Shown one piece after another: positions 1 to 12,939 of a stretch of 64,000 nucleotides of DNA. Origin of the DNA: Pseudocercospora fijiensis CIRAD86 (lineage: Eukaryota; Ascomycota; Dothideomycetes; Mycosphaerellales; Mycosphaerellaceae); contig NW_006921534.1 in NCBI RefSeq assembly GCF_000340215.1, positions 3,657,041 through 3,721,040 on the forward strand. Direction: 5' to 3'. Within the stretch, counting starts at the first letter, position 1. Each line of letters starts with the position of its first letter. The notes under the pieces are model-generated. The model was given only the letters and a program-made list of their open reading frames with translations. It had not been told where the DNA came from and did not search any database. The position numbers and the translations under genes are program-made.

Positions 1-3000
1 ATCTAGGAGTATATACTTTCGTCCTCGTCTAATCGTCGCCTAGACGCTACGACTAGGAATAATAGCCGCGCTAGTAAGGCTACCTAGTAGAACCGATACG
101 AAGGGAACGCCTCTTATACCCTAGCGAGCTTCGCTCTAGTAAGAGCGTCCCCTAACTACCGGAACCGCGATATCGACCGACCGAACCTACTACGCCTTAC
201 TAACGCCTATTAGCAGAATCGCCTACCTAACGCCCCTTAGCAGAATCGCCTACCGCCGGCAGGAAATAGTAAAGGACCGCCGAAGGGTAGTAGCCCTACC
301 TTCCTCCTAAAAGACCTAAAGCGAGTCGATTCGCGCCTATTTAATCGATAGGATAGAAAGCGTAACGATCGAGCTCGTAAGCAGGCTAACTTTGCCGATA
401 ATAGTAAGAGAGCAGGCGATACTATAAATGATACTAACTAAGCCGACGACGGCTATCGGGAGGATAGTTAGGAGGATAATAGGAGAACCGACGTAGATAA
501 TTATAGCTATTTTAGTAACGCCGGAGAAGACGCCGACTACTTTACCGACCCTTACGACTCCGATCCAGGCTTAGGAGCTTACTTTGCGGGCGTAGGCGAT
601 CGCTCGCTATTAGCGTTAAACTCGGTACTATAGGCTAAAGCGTCCCTACTAGCGGCGATCTAACTATTTGCCTCTACGAAGTACGCTTACAAGGTCTATA
701 GGCGGCGATTTAAGTTAGGCAACCTTCTATACTAGTATATTCGTAAGGAGTACGTAGGGGCGACGACGCCTTCTACTATTATCGAACGCGTATCGGTAAA
801 CCCGGAAGTAATTTAGTCGAGGGCGCCTCCGTTAGCTTAGCAAGGTTACGTATTCTAGAATTAGTAATACATAACTTTCCCCCTTCGGTTGTTACTATCC
901 GGTGCATCTATGTAGGTCTGCCTAGATACCGGCTATACGCTTACTATTGCGGAAAAAGACTTCGTTTTAAGCTATCGCCCGGACGTAGAGGTACGCAAGC
1001 TACGCGAACCGATCGAAATCGGCGGTATCGCTAGCGCGTATCGCTCCGGGGAATACGTCGTATTAGACATATTTGTCCTAGTAGCAAAGACGGACGGTAT
1101 AGTCTCCCTAGTGCGAATAACTCGTAAGGTTTACCTAGTTCTAAAACTAAAGGCAAAAATCCTAGTTAGTATAGATACGATTGCTCTAGAGAGAATAAAG
1201 ATCGATATTCCCGTACGGACGGTTACCGTAGCTAGTTAGGACAACGCCCGCTTTAAAGTGGCCGTTAAGCGTAAGAAAGGGAAGTCGGTTTAGCGCCCCG
1301 TAAGGCTAGCGGAGGATATAACATTAGCGCCGCGTACGGTCGCCCTCGCGCTAGTTAAGTACGGCGGTAACCTCCCTAAGGGCCGGGATTTCATTCTTAA
1401 CGCCGGTTTCTTAGTCTAGCTAACTAGTAATATATAGGGATTGTCGTTATAAGCTCCGCCTTTAGTAACGGCGTATAATTAGGTCGTAGACGCTAATTTT
1501 TCTTATGTATATATTCGTAACGATGCGACTACTCTAGTAACGATTCGAGCCGGATAGCTACTCGGTTCGTTAAGTAATAGGACTATTGCTAGGGCCTACT
1601 ACATCGACGTAGCCGACTACGGACTAGTAGGATTGAGTCCTAACGCTTTTACGGCTACGCGGGATATGCTAAATGTATAGCGGGAACACCGGTACGCGTT
1701 AGGCGTAACGATCTACGGTAACAATAACTAAGCAGACTAAATTGCTATAGCAGTCGAGCGGTACCTAGAGCTCTTTACTAATCGCTAGACGGTCGTTAAT
1801 ATTCCCGAGCACGATTATATACCTATCCTAACCGTACTAAATTACCTAGATCTATTGCCGCTACCCCGTATAATCAACCTAGGTAAGAGGGATCGTAAAG
1901 TAGTAGACAAGATGTATAACGACCTATACCGCTAAGGGAAGATGCAGTATATAACCGAGCCTACGCCTTTCGGCTTCCTAGTGTTTGTCGTATAGAAGCG
2001 CGTTGCTAACGGTAAAGGTAGCATAGTTAATAAGCCGCGGGCGGTAGTCGATATACGCGCCTTAAATAAGGTAACGATCCCCGACAGCTATTAGATACCG
2101 CTCTAGGCGGACCTCTTTGCACAGTTGGTAGGGTGCTAGTATATTAGCACTATAGACTACCTAACCTTCTTCTACTAATAGGGCGTAAAGCCGGAGGATC
2201 GTTACAAATTAACGATTAATACTTATCGTAGCTAGGAATAGTACAAGGTCGCTATTATAGGATATTCGAACAGTGTCTAATTCGTGTAGCGGAAGCTAGA
2301 TTAGATCCTTCGCGACTGTCGCAGCTTTGCGCGGGCTTATATCGACGATATTATAGTGTTTTCGAGGACGTTGCCTAAGTATCTCGATTATCTAGAAGCG
2401 GTCTTCTAGAGATTAGACGCCGTAAGGATTAGCATTAGTCCGAAGAAGACTTTCTTAGGCTTCCCCTCTGCGACCCTTTTAGGTTAGTACGTTAGCGGCC
2501 TCGGTCTAGCTACGAGTAAGGAGAAAATCGTAGCGATTACCTTACTTTAGTTCCTAGAGAACGTATAGAAGCTAGAGCATTATCTCGGTCTAACTAATTG
2601 GTTGCGGCAATATATCCTATACTACGCGTAGATAGCGGCGCCTCTATAGGCGGAGAAAACACGCTTGCTAAAAGGGGCGCTAGTTACCGGCAATAGTCGT
2701 CGCCGGCACGTCGCCGTTACGACGCTAGGTAAGAACGATTAGCACTGTAACGAGCTAGTAAAAGCGTTTCGCTTGTTGCAATCGATGTTCTACGAGCCCT
2801 CCTTCCTATACTATTTCGACCCTAACCGTCGCTTATATACTAATATAGATTCCTTAAAAGAGTTTAGCTATAGCGCGGTGCTCTACTATGTCGATAGGGA
2901 CCTAGACCCTATTCTGTCTAAGGGAAAGGCGTAGTTGTTTCCTTACTACAAGGTTTAGCCTATTTTGTTCTTAAGCCGAGGCCTAACTTAGGCGGAGATA

Positions 3001-5118
3001 CGATATTAGCCGATAGAGCTCGAGTACTCGGGAATCGTATAGATAGTAAAGAAGGTAGGCTATTTAATATATGCTTTATCGAGGCCGACAACTATCTTTA
3101 TAGACTACTATGCCGCGGTCGGTCTTACTAACTCGGTGTCGATAACTACGACTACCGATATAGGTAAGTAGAACCTAAAATTAGTAAGAGTATCGATGTT
3201 CCTTTCCTAATATCGAGTTAATATAGTTTACCGTCTAGGGCGGATATACCTAGTTCCGGACGCCCTTAGTCGACTTCTAGGGGATACGGAGTCGCCTAAG
3301 CTAACGCCGGACGAGGAGAACTTAGACCCGCTCTCTTACTATACCGACGCTACGCCCTCCTCGGCCGATCTAGAGGAAGTAGCCTACTTCTATACGATGT
3401 TAGTAGAGCTAGATCCGGATTTCCGACGTCGGTTAAACCGAGCGTACGATAACGACGAATATTAGTCTAGGGTTTTGCGACTAGTTCGATAAGCGTAGGC
3501 GCGGAATGCTTTAGAGCGTCTCTATTCGGAGGGAGCTAATATACCTTCGGTAACGAAAACGCTAGTTCGGTATAAGGGTAGTAAAAATCCGGACCTATTC
3601 GCAGGTAATAAGTTTAATAGTCCGCTAGGTATTCGATTCTTCGAGAGGGACGGCCTCTTATATTTCTGTAACTAATCTTTAGGGCGCGAGCGACTCTATA
3701 TCCCTCGAGCCTTAATAGGCGAGATCTTCAAGCAGGCTTACGATAACCGTTGCTACTAAGGCTTTTAGCGCGTCTTCGACCGTATTTAAGCTTCCTTCTT
3801 TATACATCGACTCGCTCGCTACCTTCGCCTCTATTTAGATTATTGTTACTAGTGTCTCCTTTTACGTACCCCCCGATACGCTCCTTACGGCGAACTTTAC
3901 CCGATCTAGAATGCAGAGGGCCTATACTATACTATAACGATAGATCTCGTAACCGCCTTACCGGTTACGACTAATAGATTTGATATACTATATACGATTA
4001 CTTACAAGACGTCTAAGCGGGTAGCCGTCGTTCTAGGCAAAGAGGACTAGAAGGCCTACGATTAGGGCATCGCTCTAATCGATAGGCTTTGCTTAATAGA
4101 TATAAGTATGCCGGTAGTGCTTATCGCTAATCGTAACCCTCGCTAGCTAAGCGACTTCTTTAAGGGCGTTTTCTCGCGCCTACGTACGAAGCTAGCTACG
4201 TCTACGGCCTACTACCCTTAAACCGATAGTTAATCCGAGCGAACTAACTAAACGGTCGAGACGGCAATTCGTTACTAGTTAGCGGATTATCCTAGCGAGG
4301 ATTAGACGACGTTTATCCTATAGCTATAGGCTACGCTTAACAACTCCCGTAATACGACTACCGGTTAGTCGCCGAACGAGGTTGCTACGGGCGTAAGGAC
4401 GAATCTCGACTCGCTCGATGTACTATACGACTATCCGTATAATAGGGCGGTAGCGCGTAGTCGTATCTAGAAAGAAGTCTAGGACGCAATTACTTAGGCG
4501 AACGTAAAAATAAAGGAACAGTATAATAGCAAGTATAAGCCCCTGTTCCTTAAGCTAGGCGACCGTATTATACTTCGCCTATACTATAGTTACGAAGTGC
4601 TAGGTTAGTCGTATAAGTTTAGCTACCGTTTTAAAGGGCCTTTTACGGTTCTCGAGAAGGTCGGACGACTAGCCTACCGTCTCGATTTGCCGCTATTAAT
4701 ACGTATCTATCCGGTAATATCGGTTTCGCAGTTAGAAAAGGCTCCTAGAGACCTAGATCCGTTCGAGAGAACTGTTAATTACGAGCCCCCGCCCGTCGTA
4801 GCTAAGGACGGTCTAGGTTCTAGCGACGAGGGCGATTCTTACGAAATCGAGCGCTTTCTCGGGCGACGGACCGTCGTCCGAAGAGGCTAGCCCGTTCTCT
4901 AATACCTAGTAAAGTAGAAGGGCTATAGGAGCGCCTATAATATATAGTATAATATCGACGACTTAACGGGCGCGGACGATCTACGCAAAATCTATAATAA
5001 CGTATACCCTCTAAAGGAGGAACCGCTATCCCGTACCCTCCGTAGGGTAGTAAAGCGGACGAGAGCTCGCTAGCCTTTTTTAGAGGTTGCTAGCTCCGCC
5101 GATAAAGGCGAGGCCGGG
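1..5118 (+). pseudogene. Gypsy gag-tail/pol pseudogene (PR-RT-RH-IN-chromodomain)
   Basis: Frame 1 reads as a degenerate pol. A protease motif LDTGYT lies at about 922-939. RT is seen around 1950-2520, with the catalytic motif AYIDDIIVF at 2335-2361, both Asp kept. RNase H follows. The integrase zinc-binding region is near 3740-3870 with its His residues mostly changed to Tyr. The integrase core is at about 3930-4300: TIDLVTALP near 3930, an ADRNP-type block with Asp changed to Asn near 4125, and a TDSxSERTN-like block near 4220. A chromodomain lies at about 4850-5010 (FLGRRTVVRRG, then YLVKxKGY). Roughly one codon in 15-20 is a stop, so it is non-functional. The stop at about 5118 may itself be a mutated Gln codon, because frame 1 stays coding-like beyond it. 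Confidence 0.88.
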
Positions 5119-8100
5119 TAATCCCTCGCGGTTCGTCGCAAGTCGATACGACTCCGCGGCGCGACTCCTCCTTCGGAGTCGTAATCCGCCTAGGCGTACC
5201 CTTATATCGTTATCGTAACTACGTTACTTAGGCAACCGTTATACGTAGACGCGGGCTATCCCTTATTTAGCATCGATCTTTCCGGTATCCTACGATAAGA
5301 GAGCTTTCTATTAATTACCGACGACGAATAGAAACGGCCTTTAATCGCAATAACCGCGTCCGTCGCAGAGAACGTAAAGTAGTAGCTTTTTAGCAAAAAT
5401 TTCTATAGCACCGATCGCGATATAAGCCCCTAAACGTTATATTATTCGAGGCGGATTTATAGCGCGCGTCTCGCCTATACTATAAGGCCGATACGTTCGA
5501 CCTTCTCTAAGGAACGATAGCTAGGGAACATCGTAGAGGCGAGGATCGAGACCCTTAGGATACCGCGATAGGGAACAGTAAGATTAACGCTCCTCGCGGG
5601 GAATCGCTACTATTAGACGGTCTAGGATCGGACGGATAGTCCTTATTTGTTACCGGCTTAACGCCTACGCCGGAGCTAGAGAATGTAACGGATAAGTAAG
5701 ATACGGTATTAGACGAGTACTACGGTCGGGAATTATACGGCCGCGCCTAAGCTAGAGGACCTAACGGACAAGGCGGAGGTAGTATTAGATACTACGGTCG
5801 AGAGTCGTACGGCCGCGCCGGAGCTAGAGAATATAACGGATAAGTAAGATACGGTATTAGACGAAACGGTCGAGAATCGTATAGCCGCGCCGGAGCCTAA
5901 GAACGTAACGAGTAGGGAGGATACAGCCTCGGATACCCTAATCGAGATTCCTACGATCGCGGCTAGGCCTAGGGATATAATAAGTAGAGAGGAGGCAGAT
6001 ATAGACCCTTCGTTTAAGGTTCCTACGCTCGCGGCTAAGCTTAAGAATATAGCGAACGGAGAGGATGCAGCGCCTAGCGCTACGGTCGAGACACGTACGG
6101 CTACGCCTAAGCTAGAGGATATAGAAAACTCGATAAAGGATTCGGCAGGCAAGGAAGATACGATAGCGGATTGGATCGGCGAGCATCGTAGAGAGATAGA
6201 TAACGCCGCGCTCGACCCGTAATAACCGCGGCTAGAGGAAAACGGTGCTAACCTAACGTAGACGATAGAAGGATTTGTAATTCTCGCGGCGGTAGAAGGC
6301 AATATCCGACAGATCTTTCGTAGGGCGCTATAGCTTATTTCGACCGACGGCAGCTTAAGCACTAGCGACGTTTAGACGGTATTAAGCTATACCGCCGAGG
6401 ATAGGCATATACGGCCTTTCCTAATATTTACCGAAGACGGATCCGATATAGAGCTATACTACGCGCTAACGGACGCCGGCCGGCAACTATTATAACGATA
6501 CGCACCGTTATTCCTAGGTCGTAGTCGTATTAACGAGACGCTAATAGCAAGCTTAGTACTGTTGCCCCCGGCTAATAAGGTAGACGAGTCTAATTAGGAA
6601 TCGCTCGATATAATAGCTCGGCCGCAATCGTAGGGAACGCTAGATAGTAAGTTTAGTACGGCGCAGCGTTAGACTATCGCTAACCTATCGATAGTGCTTC
6701 CGAATCTAGACTTTCCGCTCTCCGATATTAGACGGTTTTTATTTCTAAAATATTGCGTACCGGCGGTTATCGCGGCGGTTAATCTAGACTACGTTTTCGA
6801 TAGTAAGTCGTTTATATAGGCGGTTATAGCGCTTACTACGAAGAAGAAATAGTTAACGGAGTTAGCGAAGGTGTTATTAGGCAAGGGCCGATAGACAGGT
6901 CGGGCACTCTATAAGGCTATAGCCGACTATTTTATTAATAACGGCGACCCGCCGCCGCACTATTTAGGTAAATAGGAGTTTGTTTAGAAGGGCAAAGCGT
7001 TAGAGGTTAGGATTCCGGAGGCCGAGAAGCTATAGGACGCTATGCCTAGCTTCTTTGCCCTCTACCGTAACGCTACGGCCTACGCGTCTAGTAGCCCGGT
7101 TAACGGTGCGGAAAGCGGCCCGACTGCTCCCGTCGGCGCGCAGCCTCTTTATACGCCTTCGGCTTTAGAATCGGCACTACCCTTAACAATACCCGTAAAC
7201 CGATCGGCTTCGCTAAAATTGCTATCTTTACTAGCGTATACCCTTCCTAATTTACCGCTATTATAGGCACTAGCCTCCCTAACGTAGGCGCCGAGTAACG
7301 GCTCGCCGCAAGCGCCCGCACTAGCTCCCCCTAAGCTGCTTGCTACTCCGATCGAGTTAGTATACGAAGAATACCTAGACCCTTCCCCTAAAGAACTTAA
7401 GTTCGAGCGACGGCGGCTCCGAGGGTAGCGCTCGCGCTAGACTCTAATTAATAAGCGTCTTCTTCGTACTAACGAGATACCCGAATAAGCGGCAATCCGG
7501 TAGTACATAGAATACGAGGACTGTAATAAGAAAGTCGATGCACTAATCGCCGCTAATCCTATAGAGCGTAATAAGGCTAAAGATATACGCTTTATCTAGG
7601 CCGCGAAACTCGTGATGCAACGCACACGCCGAGGACGTAGAAGGTCGACTACCTAACCTCTTTCGCCTACGCCCGCGTAAGCGACTCGTCGAACACTATC
7701 TAGTAAGGCTTTAGCATTACCTATACTATCTATACCTTACCGCGGGCGATCGGCGCTTCTAGATTCTACGCGAATTATATTAGTATATAGGCAAGCTAGT
7801 TACCGATTTTAAAAGCCTACTCTTTACGTAACCGTACTCCTTCCGAATCTTGAACGACGATTACGCCTATAAATACTCTATCTTTAGGACCGACCTCTAC
7901 TCGGACGGTTACGATACGTAGTAGGAGATTTACGCGATACGCTTTAGCGAGTACGTAGCGCTTATAACTGCGGGCGAATTAAAGGAGCTCCCTAACCTAG
8001 CTAACCTCGATACGAATTTTCTACTAACTATTACTTTCTACTACGCGAAGTTGCAGCACCGACTCCTAGTAAACATTATCCGCTTACGCGAGAACTTCCT

Positions 8101-10290
8101 TAGCTTAAGCACCTATACCGGCGACCTACGATTCTAGCTAGCACCGTCTCTAATCCGCAATAGAGCCGTCGGTCTTATAGTACGCGCTATCTTACACTTC
8201 CTATAGACGGTCGACCTCGTATAAGAGTAGTTCTACCGCTTCGTCTTAAAAGAACATCGCGATAGTATTATAGTAGGCGGTTACCCGGTCCTATATAAGC
8301 GTAGCGAGAACGGTAAGGACGTATCCTACCGTAACTACGGTAAGGAATACCTAAAGACGGGCAAGCGACCTGTTAGCGAACACGTCGGAGCGACGAAGTA
8401 TTATAAGATCGACCTAACTATCTGCGGCGAAGTCTAATTCTTATAGATAGTAGCTACCGGACGACTCTCGATAGTGCGCCTGCCTCTACTAGACTCCTAG
8501 CTTAAGGACTATACAGTTTGGCTACTGCTAATCGGTATAGAACTTAGTGCCTAGTCGGCTATATAGCTCTATAAGTAGTACGAGTCGTCCCTTAATTCTA
8601 GTAGTCTGCCCTACCTATACCGTCGCAACCTAGGTCGCCTAGCTATTACCTAGGACGTCGTCGCTTACACCTAGCGGTATATTACGGTCCGTAACGCCTA
8701 TACGCTTCGCGGTAAGGGCTACACATCCGCCCTCTGTACTAATAAGGCGCTTGCGGATACGAAGGCTACTAATGCGTCGCATACGGAATAGTACGCTTAG
8801 CTTATAGGTAGCGGTCGATACTAGAACGGTACCTATACCGCTAATAAGGGCAAAGGCATACCTCTACTACTCCTTAACCGTTAATGCCTAGTAGACTTTA
8901 GCCTAGTCTACTAGCTAACTTAGATCGATCCGGTATACGCCTTATCTACCTTTATCGCCTATATCTAGACGCTTAAGGACGGCGCTATCCCTAATAGACT
9001 AGAGCCCGCGCTAACGCTATAGTTCTATAATTTGCCGAAGACGGTCTCTACCGATCTAGTCTTCGATCCTTTAGGCGTCTAGGAGCGTATTATATAGGGC
9101 AATACTATTTTTAAGTACGATAAGATAGTAACGAATAAGAATTACTAGTAGTACAATATCGACTATACTTAGGATCCTATAGGCGCATTCCTAGTGCCGT
9201 TACCCGAATACTCGCTAGACGAGACCGACTTTACTAACGCGCACCTCTTTAGCAAAATCTTCCCTCCTAAGCTCGCGACTCGGGCTAAGCCGCAACCTCC
9301 GGCCGTTGCCCCGCTAACTAAGGCGATCTAGCTAAACTCCTCGCGCGTATTACTATCGACTAAGTTAAACACTCGCTAGAAGCTAACCGCTAGCCCGTTC
9401 TTAGCGCCTCGCCTATCGTCGAAGATGCCGCTACCGTCTAACCTATTCTCTACGCCTACGATAGCTCTAGCTGCGGCTTAGCTACTACCGCCTAACAATA
9501 CGGTTACGTAGCTGTAGTATAAGCTCCTAGCGCTTCCGATACGCTTACTACCTTTGCCCGCCCTATAGGAAAACACTATAGGCGCCTACGGACAATACTA
9601 ATACAATACGACGGCAATTGGTATACGTACGCTTAACTTACAAGCTCTCTACTATATGCGCTAGTCCGAGTTAGTAGCAACCGAGGTATACTAGCTTTAA
9701 TAGATACTAGCTAAGGCATAGATCCGCGAAGCAACTAAGCGCTAGATAGCCTAGTAGTATCGTCTTTCCGCTACGGTCTTAAAGGAGTCGCTTATACTAT
9801 CGCTAACCTATCTATACTACGATTTCTTGCGCGTCGCGCCGTAATAGGTAATCCCTACACTATACCTAATTAACGAGGACGCTTTTAAGCTGCTCGGCGG
9901 CGTATAAGGCAATGCTACCGAGGATAAGATCGCTAAGCTTAACGTATAGATAGCCGACTACTTTAAGCTATACGGTGCTATACGCGACGCCGATACGCTA
10001 CTGTTGCTAGGTGCCGACTTCCCTAACATCCCTATCGATTAGTTAGACTGCGCTACTGCTATAGCGGACGCAGTTAATACCTCGCTGTCCGATAACAAGA
10101 CTATAAAGACCGTTACGCCTTAGCCGTAGCTAAAGGCGGTTTAGACTATACCGACTAGCTTACGCGACGCCCTTCGTAACCGTCGCAATAAGCAAGTATA
10201 AAACCGACGCAGTTATTACTAGAGAGATACGATTCTGTACCTAGCATTACCGTTCTAGTATACTGTTTAGATTTAGCCTTTGTGCGACGC
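5119..10290 (+). pseudogene. Unrecognised coding-like region 3' of Gypsy pol
   Basis: Frame 1 (to about 7670) and then frame 2 (about 7680-10290) read with few stops other than RIP-type TAG/TAA, with natural amino-acid composition. The first part holds 24-residue tandem repeats (separate entry), then Pro/Ala/Ser-rich linkers (MPSFFALYRNATAYASSS near 7042). The second part includes a Tyr/Lys-rich block near 8250-8400 (YKRSENGKDVSYRNYGKEYL) and a possible coiled coil near 9640-9800. I find no CCHC knuckle or recognisable family. It ends just before the polypurine tract, so it appears to be an accessory ORF or ORFs of the element. Alternatives are an older nested insertion or captured host sequence. 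Confidence 0.5.
5647..6130 (+). repeat. 72-bp tandem repeat encoding a 24-residue unit
   Basis: Six to seven degenerate units of exactly 72 bp. From 5719 they read in frame 1 as TTVGNYTAAPKLEDLTDKAE.. then TTVESRTAAPELENITDK.. and so on, each 24 residues with a conserved AAPxLxN/D core. The first unit (about 5647-5718) is one base out of frame with the rest, a +1 shift near 5718. The low stop density on the opposite strand here is a by-product of the repeat, not a gene. Confidence 0.8.
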
Positions 10291-10383
10291 TATTACGCTC
10301 TTTTTGCCTCAAACCTTCCTACGGTGCGGCCTGCTAAGGACCTTTGTTTTAGGACACTATAGACAGTGCCGACCTTTTTTGTA

Positions 10384-10393
10384 GGGGGGGAGG
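10384..10393 (+). other. Polypurine tract of the large Gypsy element
   Basis: Seven G followed by AGG, one base before TGTTACG. This is the expected plus-strand primer position directly upstream of a 3' LTR. Confidence 0.8.
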
Positions 10394-10394
10394 C

Positions 10395-10570
10395 TGTTAC
10401 GATATAACACTATTGTATATACGATAGCAGGTAGCGGTCACTATCGACCGCTACGGTCGCTATTACTACTAATAGTAGGACTATTATATAGATAGCTTGC
10501 CTCGCGGCACCTTAGAGAATGCATCAACTTTTGTACCGTATAACCGTTACGATACCTTCGTACTGTAACC
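10395..10570 (+). repeat. 3' LTR of the large Gypsy element (right end approximate)
   Basis: Starts TGTTACG immediately after the polypurine tract. The right end is uncertain because no clear CGTAACA-type end survives and the 5' LTR is outside the window. SNF2 pseudogene sequence is recognisable from about 10600, which limits the LTR to roughly 170-200 bp. Confidence 0.6.
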
Positions 10571-10599
10571 GTGTGCCTAGCAATAAGAGCCGAGGAAAA

Positions 10600-12403
10600 A
10601 TTGCTACTACGCTTTACCCTTGTCGTTAATCTTTCCTATACGGATCTTCTAGTTAATGCTCCGCTTTAGCTTTTCTACCTGATTATTCAATTCGTTAATT
10701 ATATCCTAAGGCAGCTTAATGTTCTTTAGCTCCTTATCTATATTATCTAATAGTCGCATCTTCTATTAGGGTTTTTTTGCGTTAAACGGCTAGACCGTTT
10801 TGTATGTCCGTAGTATAAGAAACTCCCTTAACACTAGTATAAGTAAGTCGGCTATTAGGGTGTTAGGTTCCTTAATAGAACCCTTTTTCTAAGGCTCTCC
10901 GCTTAAAGCTTTCTCGTAGCGACCGATGATCCTCTTAAAGCCCTCGCCTAGAGGCTTACTTCTAAACTCGTTCTATACTTTAAAGTCCTTCTAGTAGCTA
11001 GATTCGGATCGCCCCCTATTATTACGGCGAGCTAAGGCGTCGAAGACTCTAAACTATTTAATTATCGGCTTCTACGTTCTAGCAATTGGGGTACCTATTA
11101 CAAAATATACCGCACATTTCGTGTTACAGTTTACGCTTAGCTTGCGAAGCGTACTTATACTGTTCGTATATATTCTATGCTCCTCGTTAGCCTCGTCTAT
11201 TGCGATAGCTCTAACTAGAAGAGTGTTGTAGGACGCGGTTCTCTACTCGGTCGAGCCGTTTACGTAAGGCTCGCCTAGTTGGGTCCTCTTATACTATACG
11301 CTCTTAACAGAGCAGTTCTAGCTCTCGTAGAATACGTACAAACGACCCTTTAGTACGAATACGAGCTTCTTATATAGACCGAGAGGCGCCTTAGTAATAA
11401 TTGGATTTTGCGCAGAGCCCGGATAGCTAACTCCTTTCCGGTACTTATCTACCTTAGGAGTAGCGACGCGATCAGGCCTAAAGCCTATTACGTCTGCCCT
11501 TTTTAGGATCTTAATACTATCTATTTCCTCTTTCGCATTGTCTATATTAGGCGGGTTGAAGTTATACAGTTTAATACCTAGCTCCTTAAAGTCCGTATAA
11601 GCGAGGAATTTCTTAATAGTATCGGGTTTCAAACTAGCAGTTAGGCATAGAACTATAATGCCCTTACGAAGCCTGAACCTACGCTATAGGTCGCGCTGCT
11701 CGCATCTATAGGGGATAGAGAACTTGTTCGTAGATAGGCATTCAAGTTGCGAATTTTCCGTATCCTATAGAAGGTGTTTCTCTATATTATTTCTGTTTTT
11801 AGCGTAGTCTTCAAGCATATCGGTAATCTGCTTATAAAAAACGAAGATTATAAGTTGCTCTATAGTCTTACCGAGACCTATAATGTCGCCTAAGATTCCT
11901 CCGGCTTCTCGAGCATACTACGGTCGGCAGAACATAAGCTAAGCAGCTCCGAATACTTAGTAGGCGTATAGCTTTGTCTTAAAGCCCGTTAGGGCGATAG
12001 GTGTTTCGGGATCTATAAAAAGATTAGGCGATAGGCGTAGATAGAGGCAGATGCGTTTAACGTACTCGTACGTTATCTGCTCTAGCTCGGTAGTATAACT
12101 CTGATTAAGATCCCCTAACTAGGTTTGCTTAATACGGTCGAGGAGCTGTTAATAGGTTTAACTTAGAATATACGGGGTCGACTCTGCCTACTCCTCTAGG
12201 TCGTCCGGCTCCGGAGTGTCCGTATCTATATTAACGATAGGCCTAGCGCGTCTAGCAGTCCTGCTATCTCTTACAGGCTCCGATTCAGTATTAGAGTCGC
12301 GCCGCCTAGTACGAGCATAAGGATCCCGTATACGTTTACTGCTACCTAATCCTCTTCGGTTTCTCGTTAGACTATTACTAAGACCCCTACTTAATCTATA
12401 CAT
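10600..12403 (-). pseudogene. SNF2-type helicase, copy A, C-terminus missing, RIP-mutated
   Basis: The frame starts at 12403 with a basic N-terminus (MYRLSRGLSNSL..) ending in an acidic EPDDLEE. Helicase motif I/Ia is GGILGDIIGLGKTIEQL at about 11855-11905. Motif II is IDEANEEHRI near 11175-11210, with Asn where SNF2 proteins usually have His. Motif III is VIGTPIART near 11085-11105. SNF2 proteins are ATP-driven DNA translocases that act on chromatin or in repair. Stops at Trp/Gln positions show RIP. The C-terminal helicase domain visible in copy B is not recognisable here; the frame degrades near 10600, next to the Gypsy LTR, which probably removed it. It is the downstream partner of ORF-Z copy A. 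Confidence 0.8.
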
Positions 12404-12479
12404 TTACATCGACTTGTCATTTATAGAACGCTAAGAACCTAAAGCATTTAGATAACTTTCTAGAGGAGTAAAGATCCTA

Positions 12480-12930
12480 CGTAAAGCTGCCGGCGCGGCA
12501 GTATCTATAGTCGACTCTTAACTATTTTCCTTAAGTCTAGAACCTTAAGGCTTCTCTTAAGGATTCTCTTAAGCATTCTTTTAAGTATTCTTTTAAGCAT
12601 TCTCTTAATAATTCTCTTAATGATTCTCTTAATAATTCTCTTAATAATTCTCTTAAGGCGTAGAGGGCACGGCTAGAGCATTCGGCGCGGTAGCGTCTGT
12701 AGTCGATCCTTAACTATTTTCCTTAAGTCTAGAACCTTTAGGATTCTCTTAAGCATTCTCTTAAGCATTCTCTTAAGCATTCTCTTGAGCATTCTCTTAA
12801 GCATTCTCTTAAGCATTCTCTTAAGCATTCTCTTAAGCATTCTCTTAAGCCGTAGAGGGCACGGCTAGAGCATTCGGCGCGGTAGCGTTTCTAGTCGACG
12901 TATAACTATATGTATTAAGTCTAGAACCTT
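12480..12930 (-). repeat. 12-bp minisatellite blocks between SNF2 and ORF-Z, copy A
   Basis: Two arrays of a 12-bp unit (CTCTTAAGCATT with variants), at about 12545-12660 and 12731-12845. They are embedded in three copies of a ~75-bp spacer containing GGCGCGGCAG/GGCGCGGTAG and a CTTAAGTCTAGAACCTT motif. Each 12-mer contains CTTAAG. The array lies between the two minus-strand frames, upstream of the SNF2 start. The same arrangement occurs in copy B. Confidence 0.85.
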
Positions 12931-12939
12931 GAGCCTACT

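Larger units (their letters stand above)
1..10394 (+). mobile_element. Large Ty3/Gypsy chromovirus, 5' end outside window, RIP-inactivated
   Basis: The internal region of a Gypsy element runs from the window edge to a polypurine tract at 10384-10393, followed by an LTR starting TGTTACG at 10395. In frame 1 the order is a gag-like tail, protease, RT, RNase H, integrase and chromodomain, the normal Ty3/Gypsy order. Stops are almost all TAG or TAA where Trp or Gln would fit, as RIP produces. About 5 kb of coding-like sequence lies between the chromodomain and the polypurine tract, which is unusual for this superfamily. The 5' LTR and target duplication cannot be seen. The element abuts, and probably truncates, the SNF2 gene of copy A to its right. 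Confidence 0.9.

Noticed and set aside
3750..3974. Plus-strand 74-codon frame inside the large Gypsy element
   Set aside because: It is in frame 3, whereas the integrase zinc region and core read in frame 1 across the same bases.
5733..6362. 209-codon minus-strand open frame
   Set aside because: It is the antisense of the 72-bp protein repeat. Its Ser/Val/Ala repeats follow from the repeat, and the plus strand is the coherent coding frame.
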